Shown here: in pieces, positions 1 to 9,630 of the stretch
Position numbering within the stretch: the first letter of the stretch is position 1
How the letters are laid out: the number at the start of each line of letters is the position of its first letter
Assembly: GCF_022808675.1 (NCBI RefSeq)
Contig: NZ_JAKZKV010000008.1
Location: forward strand, 4,711 to 68,710
DNA from: Parabacteroides sp. FAFU027
GTDB lineage: Bacteria > Bacteroidota > Bacteroidia > Bacteroidales > UBA7332
Reading direction: 5' to 3'
DNA: 64,000 bases
Position numbers and translations under genes: made by a program
The notes under the pieces: model-generated
The model's input: the letters and a program-made list of their open reading frames with translations, nothing else
Database searches by the model: none
What the model was told of the DNA's origin: nothing

Positions 1-35
1 CTATCCAGAAAGATGGCCACAGCAGCATAATCCAC
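1..35 (-). CDS. Possible 5' end of a gene leaving the window
   Basis: On the minus strand an AAGGAGGTG sequence (about 41-49) stands 8 bases before a GTG codon at 33-35, and the frame stays open to the window edge (reads M/V-D-Y-A-A-V-A-I-F-L-D). An ATG at 27-29 in another frame is farther from the Shine-Dalgarno sequence. Such a strong Shine-Dalgarno is unusual for this phylum. Only 11 codons are visible, so no product can be named. The call rests on the ribosome-binding site alone and could be chance. Confidence 0.3.
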   Translation of the reverse strand, partial: MDYAAVAIFLD

Positions 36-166
36 CCTATACACCTCCTTTTTTGCTTATTCTGCAACTCTTTGGCCAGACTCCGATAAAAAACAATCTT
101 TCGCAATATTAATGCTAACGCCTGCCTGGTGAGTTCTTAATTGAATGAAATGGGCAAAAATGAAGA

Positions 167-191
167 GAGGATGCCCTTTTGGGACACCCTC
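167..191 (-). terminator. Terminator of the ABC-F gene
   Basis: A hairpin with GAGG..CCC against GGG..CCCTC arms, a TTTT loop and one bulge lies just after the ABC-F stop. On the minus strand it is followed by a T-rich stretch (TTCATTTTTG). The 16 bases 176-191 recur exactly at 24265-24280. Confidence 0.6.
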
Positions 192-207
192 ATATATTAT
201 TGTGCGA

Positions 208-1839
<1,632 letters not shown>

Positions 1840-1856
1840 CTATATTATTTTGGGCG

Positions 1857-1864
1857 CAAAGGTA
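1857..1864 (-). promoter_or_regulatory. Promoter -7 box for the ABC-F gene
   Basis: The minus strand reads TACCTTTG, matching the Bacteroidota -7 consensus TAnnTTTG, about 33 bases before the ATG. No clear -33 TTTG is seen. Confidence 0.5.
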
Positions 1865-1932
1865 CGACTATTCGCCCATTAACTAAAGCAATCTGGGTTA
1901 ATTATTGATTAATAACCTGACAATGAATCTCA

Positions 1933-2472
1933 TTACATAAAGAGAAAGAACCCATTGAAGAAATAAAGCACACCGGCCACCCCTACCCCAATACTCAGAA
2001 TCCAGAGAATTTTCTTTTTGATCAACGCTGCTACCGAAGAAAGCAAAATAGCAATCTGCAAGAAAATAACAGCTATACCAAACGCCGAAGAATGTAATTG
2101 GCAGTTATCGCGCTCTTTTTCGAATGCTTCTGCCTTTGCCTTGATATCCGCTTTATCGGCATCATACTGTTTCAATTTCTCGTTATAAGTATCTATTTTC
2201 TTCTGATATTCAGTTGAGATAGCTTTTGAATTTGGCGAACCAGCCAATAAGTCGCGCTGCAATTCCAGATTATCTTTCTGATTTTCAAAAATGTAACTTT
2301 TGATACTTTTTGACTGATAATAAGACCATTGGTTAGCCGCATTGGTTTGGTTCATCAACGCCTTACTCCCATACCCTCCACCTTTAAATGTGGACAAGGT
2401 GGCACATACAGCAATCAACACCGTGGACAACGCCAAATAATTAAGCCATTTCTCTTTCTTTTCTTCTGCCAT
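1933..2472 (-). CDS. DUF4337 family membrane protein
   Basis: This 179-residue protein has a short charged N-terminus, a membrane segment at about 12-28, a long soluble helical region (about 40-125) rich in K, E and Q that is likely coiled coil, and two C-terminal membrane segments (about 127-148 and 153-178). The opening, WLNYLALSTVLIAVCATLSTFKGGG in two parts (WLNYLALSTVLIAVC, then ATLSTFKGGG), and the ANQW..YQSKSIKSY stretch are typical of DUF4337, a family of unknown function. It is monocistronic, between the ABC-F gene and the divergent rel gene. A -7 box (TAATTTTG, 2526-2533) lies upstream. Confidence 0.85.
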   Translation of the reverse strand: MAEEKKEKWLNYLALSTVLIAVCATLSTFKGGGYGSKALMNQTNAANQWSYYQSKSIKSYIFENQKDNLELQRDLLAGSPNSKAISTEYQKKIDTYNEKLKQYDADKADIKAKAEAFEKERDNCQLHSSAFGIAVIFLQIAILLSSVAALIKKKILWILSIGVGVAGVLYFFNGFFLFM

Positions 2473-2525
2473 ATATTCTGATTTTTAGATTAAATGAATG
2501 TAATGCGACGATAATAATTGGTTTG

Positions 2526-2533
2526 CAAAATTA
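2526..2533 (-). promoter_or_regulatory. Promoter -7 box for the DUF4337 gene
   Basis: The minus strand reads TAATTTTG (TAnnTTTG), about 54 bases before the ATG at 2472. Confidence 0.45.
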
Positions 2534-2619
2534 GAAAATGAAGAGCGATTGACGAAAACATCTGATTCCAAATTATCTTTTTGATATCAATATATTGTGA
2601 TTAATGACATCTCTATTAA

Positions 2620-2650
2620 TTGGGTATATCTGATAAAGATTGTATATTTG
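2620..2650 (+). promoter_or_regulatory. Promoter of the rel gene
   Basis: A TTG (2620-2622, -33 type) and a TATATTTG -7 box (2643-2650) are spaced by 20 bases, which fits the Bacteroidota housekeeping sigma pattern. The start codon follows 22 bases later, so the leader would be very short. Confidence 0.6.
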
Positions 2651-2672
2651 AACCAAATAAAATCCTAAAGAA

Positions 2673-4892
2673 ATGAGTAGTCAGGAATATATCAGTGCAG
2701 ATGAAGCCAGGGAATTTATTATCAACTACAGGCGATTATTGAAAGCTCTGGAAGGGACAGTTACTTCTCCGGAAATTGATTTAATCAAAACAACAATAAA
2801 AGAGGCAATTAATCAGGGATTATACCAGCGTAACGCATACGGTATCCATCCACTGATACGGTTAATTGTGACCGCTAATATACTCAATGAAGAGATTGGG
2901 TTGAAGAAAACTTCTATTATCTCCTGGTTCCTCTATGAAGCAGTCGTCAACGGTATATACCAGTTAAATGATTTACAGACGAATTTTGGAGCCGATTCAA
3001 GCACTATCATTCGCGGATTATCCAAAATCAACGAACTGTATGCGAAGAATCCCTCGATAGAATCAGAAAATTTCAGCAAACTCTTTATCACCTTCTCTGA
3101 AGATGTTCGGGTAGTATTAATCATGCTTGCCGACCGTCTGTTTCTGCTTCGCTCAATCAACCATCATCCCAATGATGATTTCAGGCGTCAGGTAGCGTAT
3201 GAGGCTTCATACCTCTATGCGCCATTAGCACACCGGCTCGGTCTTTACCGCGTTAAGTCGGAGATGGAAGACCTTTCGCTAAAATATACCAACCGGGAGA
3301 TTTACACCGAAATTGCAAAGAAGCTGAGTGAAACCAAACGTTCACGTGACACTTATATCTACAATTTCATCGAACCGGTTAAAACCAAACTGGAAGCAGC
3401 CGGATTAAAGTTTTCGATAAAGGGACGGACAAAATCGATTCACTCAATCTGGAATAAAATCCGGAAACAGGAAATCGCATTTGAAAAAATATATGACCTT
3501 TTCGCCATCCGTATTATCATAGACACTCCTTACGAAAAGGAAAAATCAGATTGCTGGCACGCCTACTCTATCGTTACCGATATGTACCAGCCTAATCCTA
3601 AGCGTTTGCGCGACTGGCTCTCCATACCTAAAAGTAATGGTTACGAATCATTACACATCACCGTGATGGGCCCGGAAGGAAAGTGGGTTGAAGTCCAGAT
3701 CCGTACAGAACGTATGGATGAGATAGCCGAAAAGGGTCTGGCCGCCCACTGGAAATACAAAGGAGTAAAAGGAGAAAGCGGGCTCGATGAATGGCTGAAT
3801 AACGTACGTGAAGTATTGGAAGCCTCTGATGCCAGCCCGCTCGATGTAATGCAAGAACTAAAACCGGACCTTTACGATAAAGAGATCTTCGTCTTTACCC
3901 CTAAAGGCGACCTGCATAAGTTACCGAAAGGTGCTACTATTCTCGATTTTGCTTTCCTGATCCACACGAAACTGGGAAGTAAATGCGTTGGTGCCAAAGT
4001 CAATGGTAAGAATGTGACCATCAAGCACAAACTAGCTAGTGGTGATCAGGTGGAAATCCTGACAGCAGCCACACAAGTCCCCAAACAGGACTGGCTCAAT
4101 ATTGTCACAACCTCCAAAGCGCGTATCAAGATCAAACATACGCTCAAGGAAATGGCCTCTAAAGAGGCAGAATACGGCAAAGAGCTTTTGCAACGTCGAT
4201 TTAAAAACCGCAAAATTGAGATTGATGAGTCAATCCTGATGAAACTGATCAAGAAAAACGGCTTCAAACAGGCAACTGACTTTTTTGCAGATTTAGCTAC
4301 TGAAAAACTGGACATCAACAAGATACTAGAACAGTACCTGAGCCTCGAGGTGAAAGAGAAAGAACCATCGTCAGAAGGTCGTACTGCTACTGGATTCGTA
4401 GCACCGGCTCCAACACCTGAACACACTCATAAAAAGGACGATGAACTTGTTATCGATCAAAATCTGAGAGGAGTTGAATACAAACTGGCTAAATGCTGTA
4501 ACCCTATATATGGGGACGAAATCTTTGGGTTTATCTCGACACTAGGAGGTATTAAAATCCACCGTACTTCTTGCGCCAATGCTCCGCAGATGATCTCCAG
4601 GTTTGGATATCGCATTGTAAAAGCTAAATGGACCGGTAAATCCGATTCTCAATATGCAATCACCTTGCATGTCCTCGGAAATGACGATATCGGCATTGTC
4701 ACCAACATAACCTCTGTTATTTCAAAAGAGAAAAATGTCATTCTACGCTCAATTTCCATTGATTCTCACGATGGTCTTTTCAGCGGAAATATTACAATAT
4801 CCATTGGTGACACAGGTCAACTTGAGGCACTAATTAAAAAAATACGCACCATAAAAGGTGTAAAGAAAGTTGAGCGCGGAAGCCAGATATAA
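2673..4892 (+). CDS. RelA/SpoT family (p)ppGpp synthetase with decayed hydrolase site
   Basis: This is a long RSH protein of 739 residues that makes the alarmone (p)ppGpp from ATP and GDP/GTP. In order it has a hydrolase-like region (about 20-200), a synthetase (about 230-365), TGS (about 403-465), a zinc-finger/RIS region with KLAKCCNP near 595, and a C-terminal ACT domain (about 660-739). The synthetase looks intact: YDLFAIR with D274, NGYESLH, and EVQIRTERMDEIAEKG with E339. In the hydrolase region the HDxxED motif is replaced by YEAVVN (residues 88-93), although LADRL (D154) and IHPLIR are kept. Loss of the metal-binding HD pair predicts no ppGpp hydrolysis, so this is a RelA-like synthetase and a second RSH protein elsewhere should be the hydrolase. 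It is monocistronic and convergent with rplI across a shared terminator. Confidence 0.93.
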   Translation: MSSQEYISADEAREFIINYRRLLKALEGTVTSPEIDLIKTTIKEAINQGLYQRNAYGIHPLIRLIVTANILNEEIGLKKTSIISWFLYEAVVNGIYQLNDLQTNFGADSSTIIRGLSKINELYAKNPSIESENFSKLFITFSEDVRVVLIMLADRLFLLRSINHHPNDDFRRQVAYEASYLYAPLAHRLGLYRVKSEMEDLSLKYTNREIYTEIAKKLSETKRSRDTYIYNFIEPVKTKLEAAGLKFSIKGRTKSIHSIWNKIRKQEIAFEKIYDLFAIRIIIDTPYEKEKSDCWHAYSIVTDMYQPNPKRLRDWLSIPKSNGYESLHITVMGPEGKWVEVQIRTERMDEIAEKGLAAHWKYKGVKGESGLDEWLNNVREVLEASDASPLDVMQELKPDLYDKEIFVFTPKGDLHKLPKGATILDFAFLIHTKLGSKCVGAKVNGKNVTIKHKLASGDQVEILTAATQVPKQDWLNIVTTSKARIKIKHTLKEMASKEAEYGKELLQRRFKNRKIEIDESILMKLIKKNGFKQATDFFADLATEKLDINKILEQYLSLEVKEKEPSSEGRTATGFVAPAPTPEHTHKKDDELVIDQNLRGVEYKLAKCCNPIYGDEIFGFISTLGGIKIHRTSCANAPQMISRFGYRIVKAKWTGKSDSQYAITLHVLGNDDIGIVTNITSVISKEKNVILRSISIDSHDGLFSGNITISIGDTGQLEALIKKIRTIKGVKKVERGSQI

Positions 4893-4948
4893 TCTGACTT
4901 CCGCTTTCACAATGTTTTGAACATTGGAAAGTAACCTCAAATCACACA

Positions 4949-4982
4949 AAAAAGGCTGTCTTCGAATGAAGACAGCCTTTTT
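4949..4982. terminator. Bidirectional terminator between rel and rplI
   Basis: A perfect 15-bp stem (AAAAAGGCTGTCTTC / GAAGACAGCCTTTTT) with a GAAT loop has A and T tracts on both sides, so it can stop both convergent transcripts. Confidence 0.9.
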
Positions 4983-5003
4983 CAATTTATAATGTAGCTA
5001 AAA

Positions 5004-5447
5004 TTACTCAGCAACAACTTCGAAAGGAATCTCAACGCTAACTTCTTTGTGAAGTTTCAAAGTAGCTTTGAATGAACCCAACTCTTTAACAGCTTCTTTA
5101 ATGATGATCACTTTACGATCAACTTCGAAACCAAGTTTAGCCAAAGCTTCAGCAATCTGAATGTTGTTTACAGATCCGAATACTTTACCGGTAGAGCTTG
5201 CTTTTGCACCGATTGTCAAAGAAACACCATCAAGTTTAGCTGCCAACTCTTGCATATCAGCTTTTATTTTAGCCAATTTGTGAGCACGCTGTCTAAGGTT
5301 TTCTTCCAACATTTTGATTGCAGAAGGTGTAGCGATGATCGCTTTTCCCTGAGGAATCAGGTAGTTTCTGCCATATCCGTCTTTAACGGTTACGATATCG
5401 TCTTTGTAACCCAGGTTGGTTACGTCTTCTTTTAATATTAATTGCAT
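5004..5447 (-). CDS. rplI: 50S ribosomal protein L9
   Basis: At 147 residues this is full length for L9. The N-terminal RNA-binding domain has the family pattern [20 protein letters not shown] followed by [14 protein letters not shown] central helix with K, E and R residues (about 45-75) leads to the C-terminal domain (about 80-147). It is the last gene of rpsF-rpsR-rplI, 24 bases after rpsR, and ends before the shared hairpin at 4949-4982. Confidence 0.98.
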   Translation of the reverse strand: MQLILKEDVTNLGYKDDIVTVKDGYGRNYLIPQGKAIIATPSAIKMLEENLRQRAHKLAKIKADMQELAAKLDGVSLTIGAKASSTGKVFGSVNNIQIAEALAKLGFEVDRKVIIIKEAVKELGSFKATLKLHKEVSVEIPFEVVAE

Positions 5448-5471
5448 AGTTGTATTTCCTCCTTCTGATTA

Positions 5472-5741
5472 TTATTTCATCATATCAGTAACATACGGAA
5501 GCAACGCCAGGTGACGAGCTCTTTTTACAGCCTGAGCAATTCTTCTTTGGAATTTCAGTGAAGTACCGGTGATACGACGTGGTAAAATTTTACCCTGCTC
5601 GTTCAGGAATTTTTTCAAGAACTCAGGATCTTTGTAGTCGATGTAACGAATACCGCTTTTTTTGAAACGGCAATATTTTTTTCTGTTTACGTCAACAGAA
5701 GGGGGAGTTAAATATCTGATTTCAGAATTTGCTTGTGCCAT
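5472..5741 (-). CDS. rpsR: 30S ribosomal protein S18
   Basis: This 89-residue basic protein has the S18 core: [22 protein letters not shown], here split as [13 protein letters not shown] and KDPEFLKKF, then [18 protein letters not shown] and a [12 protein letters not shown] ending. S18 pairs with S6 on the 30S platform. It lies between rpsF (12 bases upstream) and rplI. Confidence 0.98.
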   Translation of the reverse strand: MAQANSEIRYLTPPSVDVNRKKYCRFKKSGIRYIDYKDPEFLKKFLNEQGKILPRRITGTSLKFQRRIAQAVKRARHLALLPYVTDMMK

Positions 5742-5753
5742 GATTGATTCTCC

Positions 5754-6092
5754 TTACGCTTTAGTTGCTTTAATACTTTTTCTTTTAGCTGCATACTCAG
5801 CGGCAAATTTATCCATTTTGAAAGTAAGGAAACGGATAACGCGCTCGTCGCGACGATAGTTAACTTCTAACTTAGCGATAGTGGCCGGAGAAGCTTTAAA
5901 CTCGATCAATTGGTAAAAACCGGTAGATTTTTTCTGAATTGGATAAGCCAGTTTTTTCAAGCCCCAATTCTCTTCATTCACGATTTCTGCGCCTTCAGCT
6001 GCCAGAATACCTTTGAATTTTTCTACCGCTTCCTTCATCTGTACATCAGACAAAACGGGAGTCAAAATGAAAACGGTTTCGTAATGGTTCAT
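5754..6092 (-). CDS. rpsF: 30S ribosomal protein S6
   Basis: S6 is 112 residues when started at the ATG of [16 protein letters not shown]. The frame is open farther up to an ATG at 6179, but the extra 29 residues do not match S6, and a -7 promoter box (6125-6132) lies inside that extension, so 6092 is the start. The Y-E-T-V-F-I-L-T-P start and the [17 protein letters not shown]-like region ([17 protein letters not shown]) are typical. S6 is the first gene of the operon and binds S18. Confidence 0.97.
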   Translation of the reverse strand: MNHYETVFILTPVLSDVQMKEAVEKFKGILAAEGAEIVNEENWGLKKLAYPIQKKSTGFYQLIEFKASPATIAKLEVNYRRDERVIRFLTFKMDKFAAEYAAKRKSIKATKA

Positions 6093-6124
6093 TTGTTTAT
6101 AATTTGGTTTATTAAATTGCGGTG

Positions 6125-6132
6125 CAAAAGTA
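6125..6132 (-). promoter_or_regulatory. Promoter -7 box of rpsF-rpsR-rplI
   Basis: The minus strand reads TACTTTTG (TAnnTTTG), 32 bases before the rpsF ATG at 6092. It lies within the longer open frame and so rules out the upstream start. Confidence 0.6.
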
Positions 6133-6218
6133 GCGATTATTTTCCGTCCGACAAAACAGAATTCAAAATTTCGCAGCATTAAAATGCTCAGCCACTTAAT
6201 TTTCGGCCTACATTCGTT

Positions 6219-6938
6219 TTACTTCAATCCTAAAGATATAACGCTATGACATTTTTCCATCAGTGATGGAATATCATCAACTGATAAATCGTCCGTTGAA
6301 ATTGGCTCATGAATAACCAGTTTCAGATGCATCGGACGCAACGTATGTGCTCCTCTGGGCATAATACGAAAAGGACCATCTATTGAAATCGGCACTATAG
6401 GCAGATTCAGATCTGTTGCCAATTGAAATGCGCCTTTTTTAAACCTGCCTATTTTTCCGGTTTGAGTACGGCTTCCTTCCGGGAATACAACAACAGAAAG
6501 CCCACCGGAAAGTTGTTTCCGGGCATTTTCAAGACTCTCCTTAATGGATTTGGGATTGCTCCGGTCTACAAAAATATGTCCGGCAGACGCACAGGCTGCG
6601 CCAACAAAAGGCAAACTCCGCAACTCCTGCTTCATAATCCATCGAAAGTTATGATTTAAGAATCCATAGATCAGGAAAATATCAAAGGCCCCCTGGTGAT
6701 TCGCAACAAAGATATACGAGTGTGACTTCATCAGATTATATCTGCCCTCAACTTTTACAGGGCAGAATGCCAGATAACAGGTTATTATAGACCACAAACG
6801 AGCCGGGTAAAATCCCCAAAAACGGTTCCCAAACAAGAAAGAACCGATGATAGTCGTTAGCGCCGTAAAAACTGTCACTACGATAAAAACCGGCAAAAAA
6901 ACAAGCCATTGATACAGAAAGAGAACAATTCGAATCAT
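6219..6938 (-). CDS. plsC: Lysophospholipid / 1-acylglycerol-3-phosphate acyltransferase
   Basis: This 239-residue PlsC-family acyltransferase makes phosphatidic acid or acylates a related lysolipid at the inner membrane. A hydrophobic N-terminus (about 4-36) anchors it. The acyltransferase motifs are visible: NHQGAFD (NHx4D box) near residue 80, FVDRSNP near 124, FPEGSR near 153 and a P-I-V-P-I-S block near 181. Length and motif spacing fit the family. It stands alone between rpsF and the rprY terminator. The exact lipid acceptor cannot be told from sequence, and Bacteroidota often have several such genes, including some for ornithine lipids. Confidence 0.88.
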   Translation of the reverse strand: MIRIVLFLYQWLVFLPVFIVVTVFTALTTIIGSFLFGNRFWGFYPARLWSIITCYLAFCPVKVEGRYNLMKSHSYIFVANHQGAFDIFLIYGFLNHNFRWIMKQELRSLPFVGAACASAGHIFVDRSNPKSIKESLENARKQLSGGLSVVVFPEGSRTQTGKIGRFKKGAFQLATDLNLPIVPISIDGPFRIMPRGAHTLRPMHLKLVIHEPISTDDLSVDDIPSLMEKCHSVISLGLK

Positions 6939-6990
6939 TTTTGGAAGATATTAAATTCTGGGAAGAATATATTTATCCGGCAAAAATAGA

Positions 6991-7026
6991 ATAAAAAAGC
7001 CGCCGCGAAATTCTCACGGCGGCTTT
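6991..7026 (-). terminator. Terminator of rprX-rprY
   Basis: A 10-bp GC-rich stem (AAAGCCGCCG at 6996-7005 / CGGCGGCTTT at 7017-7026) is followed by a T-run on the minus strand. It lies 22 bases after the rprY stop. Confidence 0.85.
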
Positions 7027-7047
7027 ATAATCATTTAATAAACAGAA

Positions 7048-7752
7048 TTAAGACTGTTCGATTTCCGGTGCTATCAATTTGTATCCTTTACCGTGGATAT
7101 TGATGATTTCAATTTCCGGATCATCTTTCAGGTGTTTACGAAGTTTTGTGATGTAAACATCCATGCTACGAGCATTGAAATAGTTATCATCCACCCAGAT
7201 AGCTTTCAAAGCAAAATTACGCTCCAGAATTTCATTTGCATGAGCGCATAACAAGCTCAACAAGTCTGATTCTTTCGTAGTAAGTTTGGTTGATTTTGTT
7301 CCAATAGAGAGAATTTGTTTCTGGGTATCGAAAGTAAATTTACCGATACGGTAATTTTGAACTTCTTTTCCTTTTTTACCTTTGATACGACGCAGGATAG
7401 CTTCGATACGAAGGATCAACTCTTCCATAGAGAAAGGTTTAGTGATATAATCGTCAGCTCCAAGCTTGAAACCTTCAAGAATATCTTCTTTTAATGTTTT
7501 TGCTGTAAGGAAAATAATGGGCACTTCACTGTTGGTAGCTCTGATTTCCTGAGCGAGTGTAAATCCATCTTTTTTAGGCATCATGACATCAAATACACAA
7601 ATGTCATAGCTACCTTTCATGAAAGCTTTATAACCAGCTTCGCCATCCGGACAAAGTTCTGCGTTATAACCTTTTGCCTGGAGATACTCTCTCAGCAACA
7701 TACCTAGATTTTCGTCATCTTCGCAAAGAAGGACATGCAATTTTTCTTCCAT
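7048..7752 (-). CDS. rprY: OmpR-family response regulator, RprY-like
   Basis: This 234-residue two-domain regulator has a receiver (about 5-120) with the acidic pair CEDDE, a phospho-acceptor Asp in CVFDVMMPKKDG (near 55), the LTAK threonine region and lysine in ITKPF. A winged-helix DNA-binding domain follows (about 135-230), with the RSMDVYITKLRKHL recognition helix and the GKGYKLI wing. The sequence closely resembles Bacteroides RprY (from memory of the family). It starts 5 bases after its kinase gene, so the two are co-translated. Confidence 0.92.
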   Translation of the reverse strand: MEEKLHVLLCEDDENLGMLLREYLQAKGYNAELCPDGEAGYKAFMKGSYDICVFDVMMPKKDGFTLAQEIRATNSEVPIIFLTAKTLKEDILEGFKLGADDYITKPFSMEELILRIEAILRRIKGKKGKEVQNYRIGKFTFDTQKQILSIGTKSTKLTTKESDLLSLLCAHANEILERNFALKAIWVDDNYFNARSMDVYITKLRKHLKDDPEIEIINIHGKGYKLIAPEIEQS

Positions 7753-7757
7753 AGTGG

Positions 7758-9299
7758 TCAGTTTTTAGTTATTTGTAGTGAAATAATGAATTTAGTTCCA
7801 ATGTTAACTTCGCTTTCAGCACGAATACTTCCGTTATGATCATCAACAATTTTCTTCACATAAGCCAATCCAAGCCCAAAACCTTTAACATCGTGCAAAT
7901 TACCGGTATGGACACGGTAAAAACGTTCGAATATTTTTTTCAGATTTTCCTTTTTAATACCGATCCCATTGTCCATAATTGAAATATGTAACTTACCGGC
8001 ATCATTCCAGGTTGCAACACTTAATTTCAGTGGATCTTCCGGCCTACTGTATTTTACAGCATTATCCAGAAGATTAAAAACCACATTGGTTATGTGCATT
8101 TCATCAGCCATTACCCGACTATGCACAGCCTGAAGTTCACATTCGATAGTCCCGCCGTATTTCTCAACCTTCAATCTGAATTTATCAACGACATCAGCAA
8201 TCAGGTTATTCATATCAACCTCTTTAAATTTCAACACCACTTTCTGGCGATCAAAGAGCGACATTTGCAGAACTTTCTCAACCTGAAAACTTAAACGTTT
8301 TGTTTCATCAGTTATTACACCAGAAATATGTTGAAACATTGTCGGATTTTTGGCTACAGCTGAGTCTTTCAACATTTGCGCCGCCAACGATATCGTTGAC
8401 AGTGGCGTTTTAAACTCATGGGTCATATTATTAATAAAATCATTCCGCATCTCAGACAAACGCTTCTGCCTGAATATCACAATAATGGTAAATCCAAACG
8501 TTATCAACAGGACGAAAGTAAAAATAAAAGACGGTATCATAAACCTCACGGAGTTAAAGATATAACTACGTTTAGTCGGGAAATAGACTTTCAGCAAATT
8601 CAAGGTCAACGGGGTATCATTTGGAAACAATATCTGAGTATAAACCTCATCTTCCCGTTGCATTGCAACATCTGCACTCTTATATATTACCCTCTTATTA
8701 TTATCAATCACCTCATACTCAAAGAGTAAATTCAGCCCATTATTCTGAAATTCAGATTTAAGCATATCTTTGAGGTCCTTTACCTCAATACGCTCAGACA
8801 GAGGTTTTGTACCAGATTTGTACAAAATATTCAGAATCACATCATCCAAAAGAGCCTTTTCATACAAATATCGTCCTTTCAGAACCTCCTGCAATTCATT
8901 TGAAGTCTTCAGTATCGATTTCACGCCATGCTCTGAAGAAATATAAACTCTGGGAGCACTTTGTTTAGTCGAAGGATTAACACCTGGCTTTGTAAGGTTT
9001 TTCGACTTAGCCATCCGATAATCCTGATTCAGGATTTTCTGATACTGGTCTGTTAGTTCATCAAAATTATATTTATGCTCTGTTTTAGCAGTTGCGATTA
9101 TATCTTCTTCCAGATAATGTTTTGTCTCTTCGTTTTCCAGATTCTTAGAGACTTGATAAAGGCTTCGCATCACAGCTTCGTTAAACTGCTCTTTTCGCAT
9201 CTTTACCATCTCGTTAATGTAGTCAATCTGAAGAGCGAGGAGCGTAACGAAAGTCAATACCATTACAATGATTAAAAGCCAAATCGTAGATTTTCTCAT
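7758..9299 (-). CDS. rprX: Sensor histidine kinase, RprX-like
   Basis: This 513-residue membrane kinase has a first membrane segment at about 7-26, a large periplasmic sensor region to about 250 and a second segment at about 253-277. The DHp domain has its H-box in NNMTHEFKTPLST (near 293). The ATP-binding domain has N-box NLLDNAVKYS, G1 DNGIGIKKE and G2 GFGLGLAYVKKIV. It should phosphorylate the adjacent RprY. A good promoter at 9438-9469 leaves an untranslated leader of about 130 bases. The stimulus cannot be inferred. Confidence 0.92.
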   Translation of the reverse strand: MRKSTIWLLIIVMVLTFVTLLALQIDYINEMVKMRKEQFNEAVMRSLYQVSKNLENEETKHYLEEDIIATAKTEHKYNFDELTDQYQKILNQDYRMAKSKNLTKPGVNPSTKQSAPRVYISSEHGVKSILKTSNELQEVLKGRYLYEKALLDDVILNILYKSGTKPLSERIEVKDLKDMLKSEFQNNGLNLLFEYEVIDNNKRVIYKSADVAMQREDEVYTQILFPNDTPLTLNLLKVYFPTKRSYIFNSVRFMIPSFIFTFVLLITFGFTIIVIFRQKRLSEMRNDFINNMTHEFKTPLSTISLAAQMLKDSAVAKNPTMFQHISGVITDETKRLSFQVEKVLQMSLFDRQKVVLKFKEVDMNNLIADVVDKFRLKVEKYGGTIECELQAVHSRVMADEMHITNVVFNLLDNAVKYSRPEDPLKLSVATWNDAGKLHISIMDNGIGIKKENLKKIFERFYRVHTGNLHDVKGFGLGLAYVKKIVDDHNGSIRAESEVNIGTKFIISLQITKN

Positions 9300-9630
9300 T
9301 TCAGGGTTACATTATAATCATTGATTAGTTCTTAATCAACACAAACACGCCAACCTGTTTAATAATTAAACACATGATTGGTTAATTTGTTTAGGTCATC
9401 TTCAAAATCAGGGTCTTTTCCTATTAACATGCAACTGCAAATTTAACAGGTTGGCTGTTAATATCCAAATTTTTATTTGCGTTTTTTTGAAAGGCCACCC
9501 ACCTGATTACTGTTATTTAACTTTATCGCCTCACGACAGGTAAATATTCTTAATACAAAACAAAGAGACTATGTATTAGTTTTGGAGATATTTTTAGTTA
9601 ACAAGGGGGATTAATGAGAACTACTATAAC
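9300..9630. other. Intergenic region between hemW and rprX
   Basis: No gene is seen. It holds the rprX promoter and leader. A 7-bp inverted repeat (TAATACA 9551-9557 / TGTATTA 9572-9578) lies in the 3' region of hemW but has no clear T-tract. The rest is AT-rich without visible structure. Confidence 0.6.
9438..9469 (-). promoter_or_regulatory. Promoter of rprX-rprY
   Basis: On the minus strand a TTTG -33 box (9466-9469) and a TAAATTTG -7 box (9438-9445) are separated by exactly 20 bases. This is the best match to the Bacteroidota promoter consensus noticed in the window. Confidence 0.75.
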
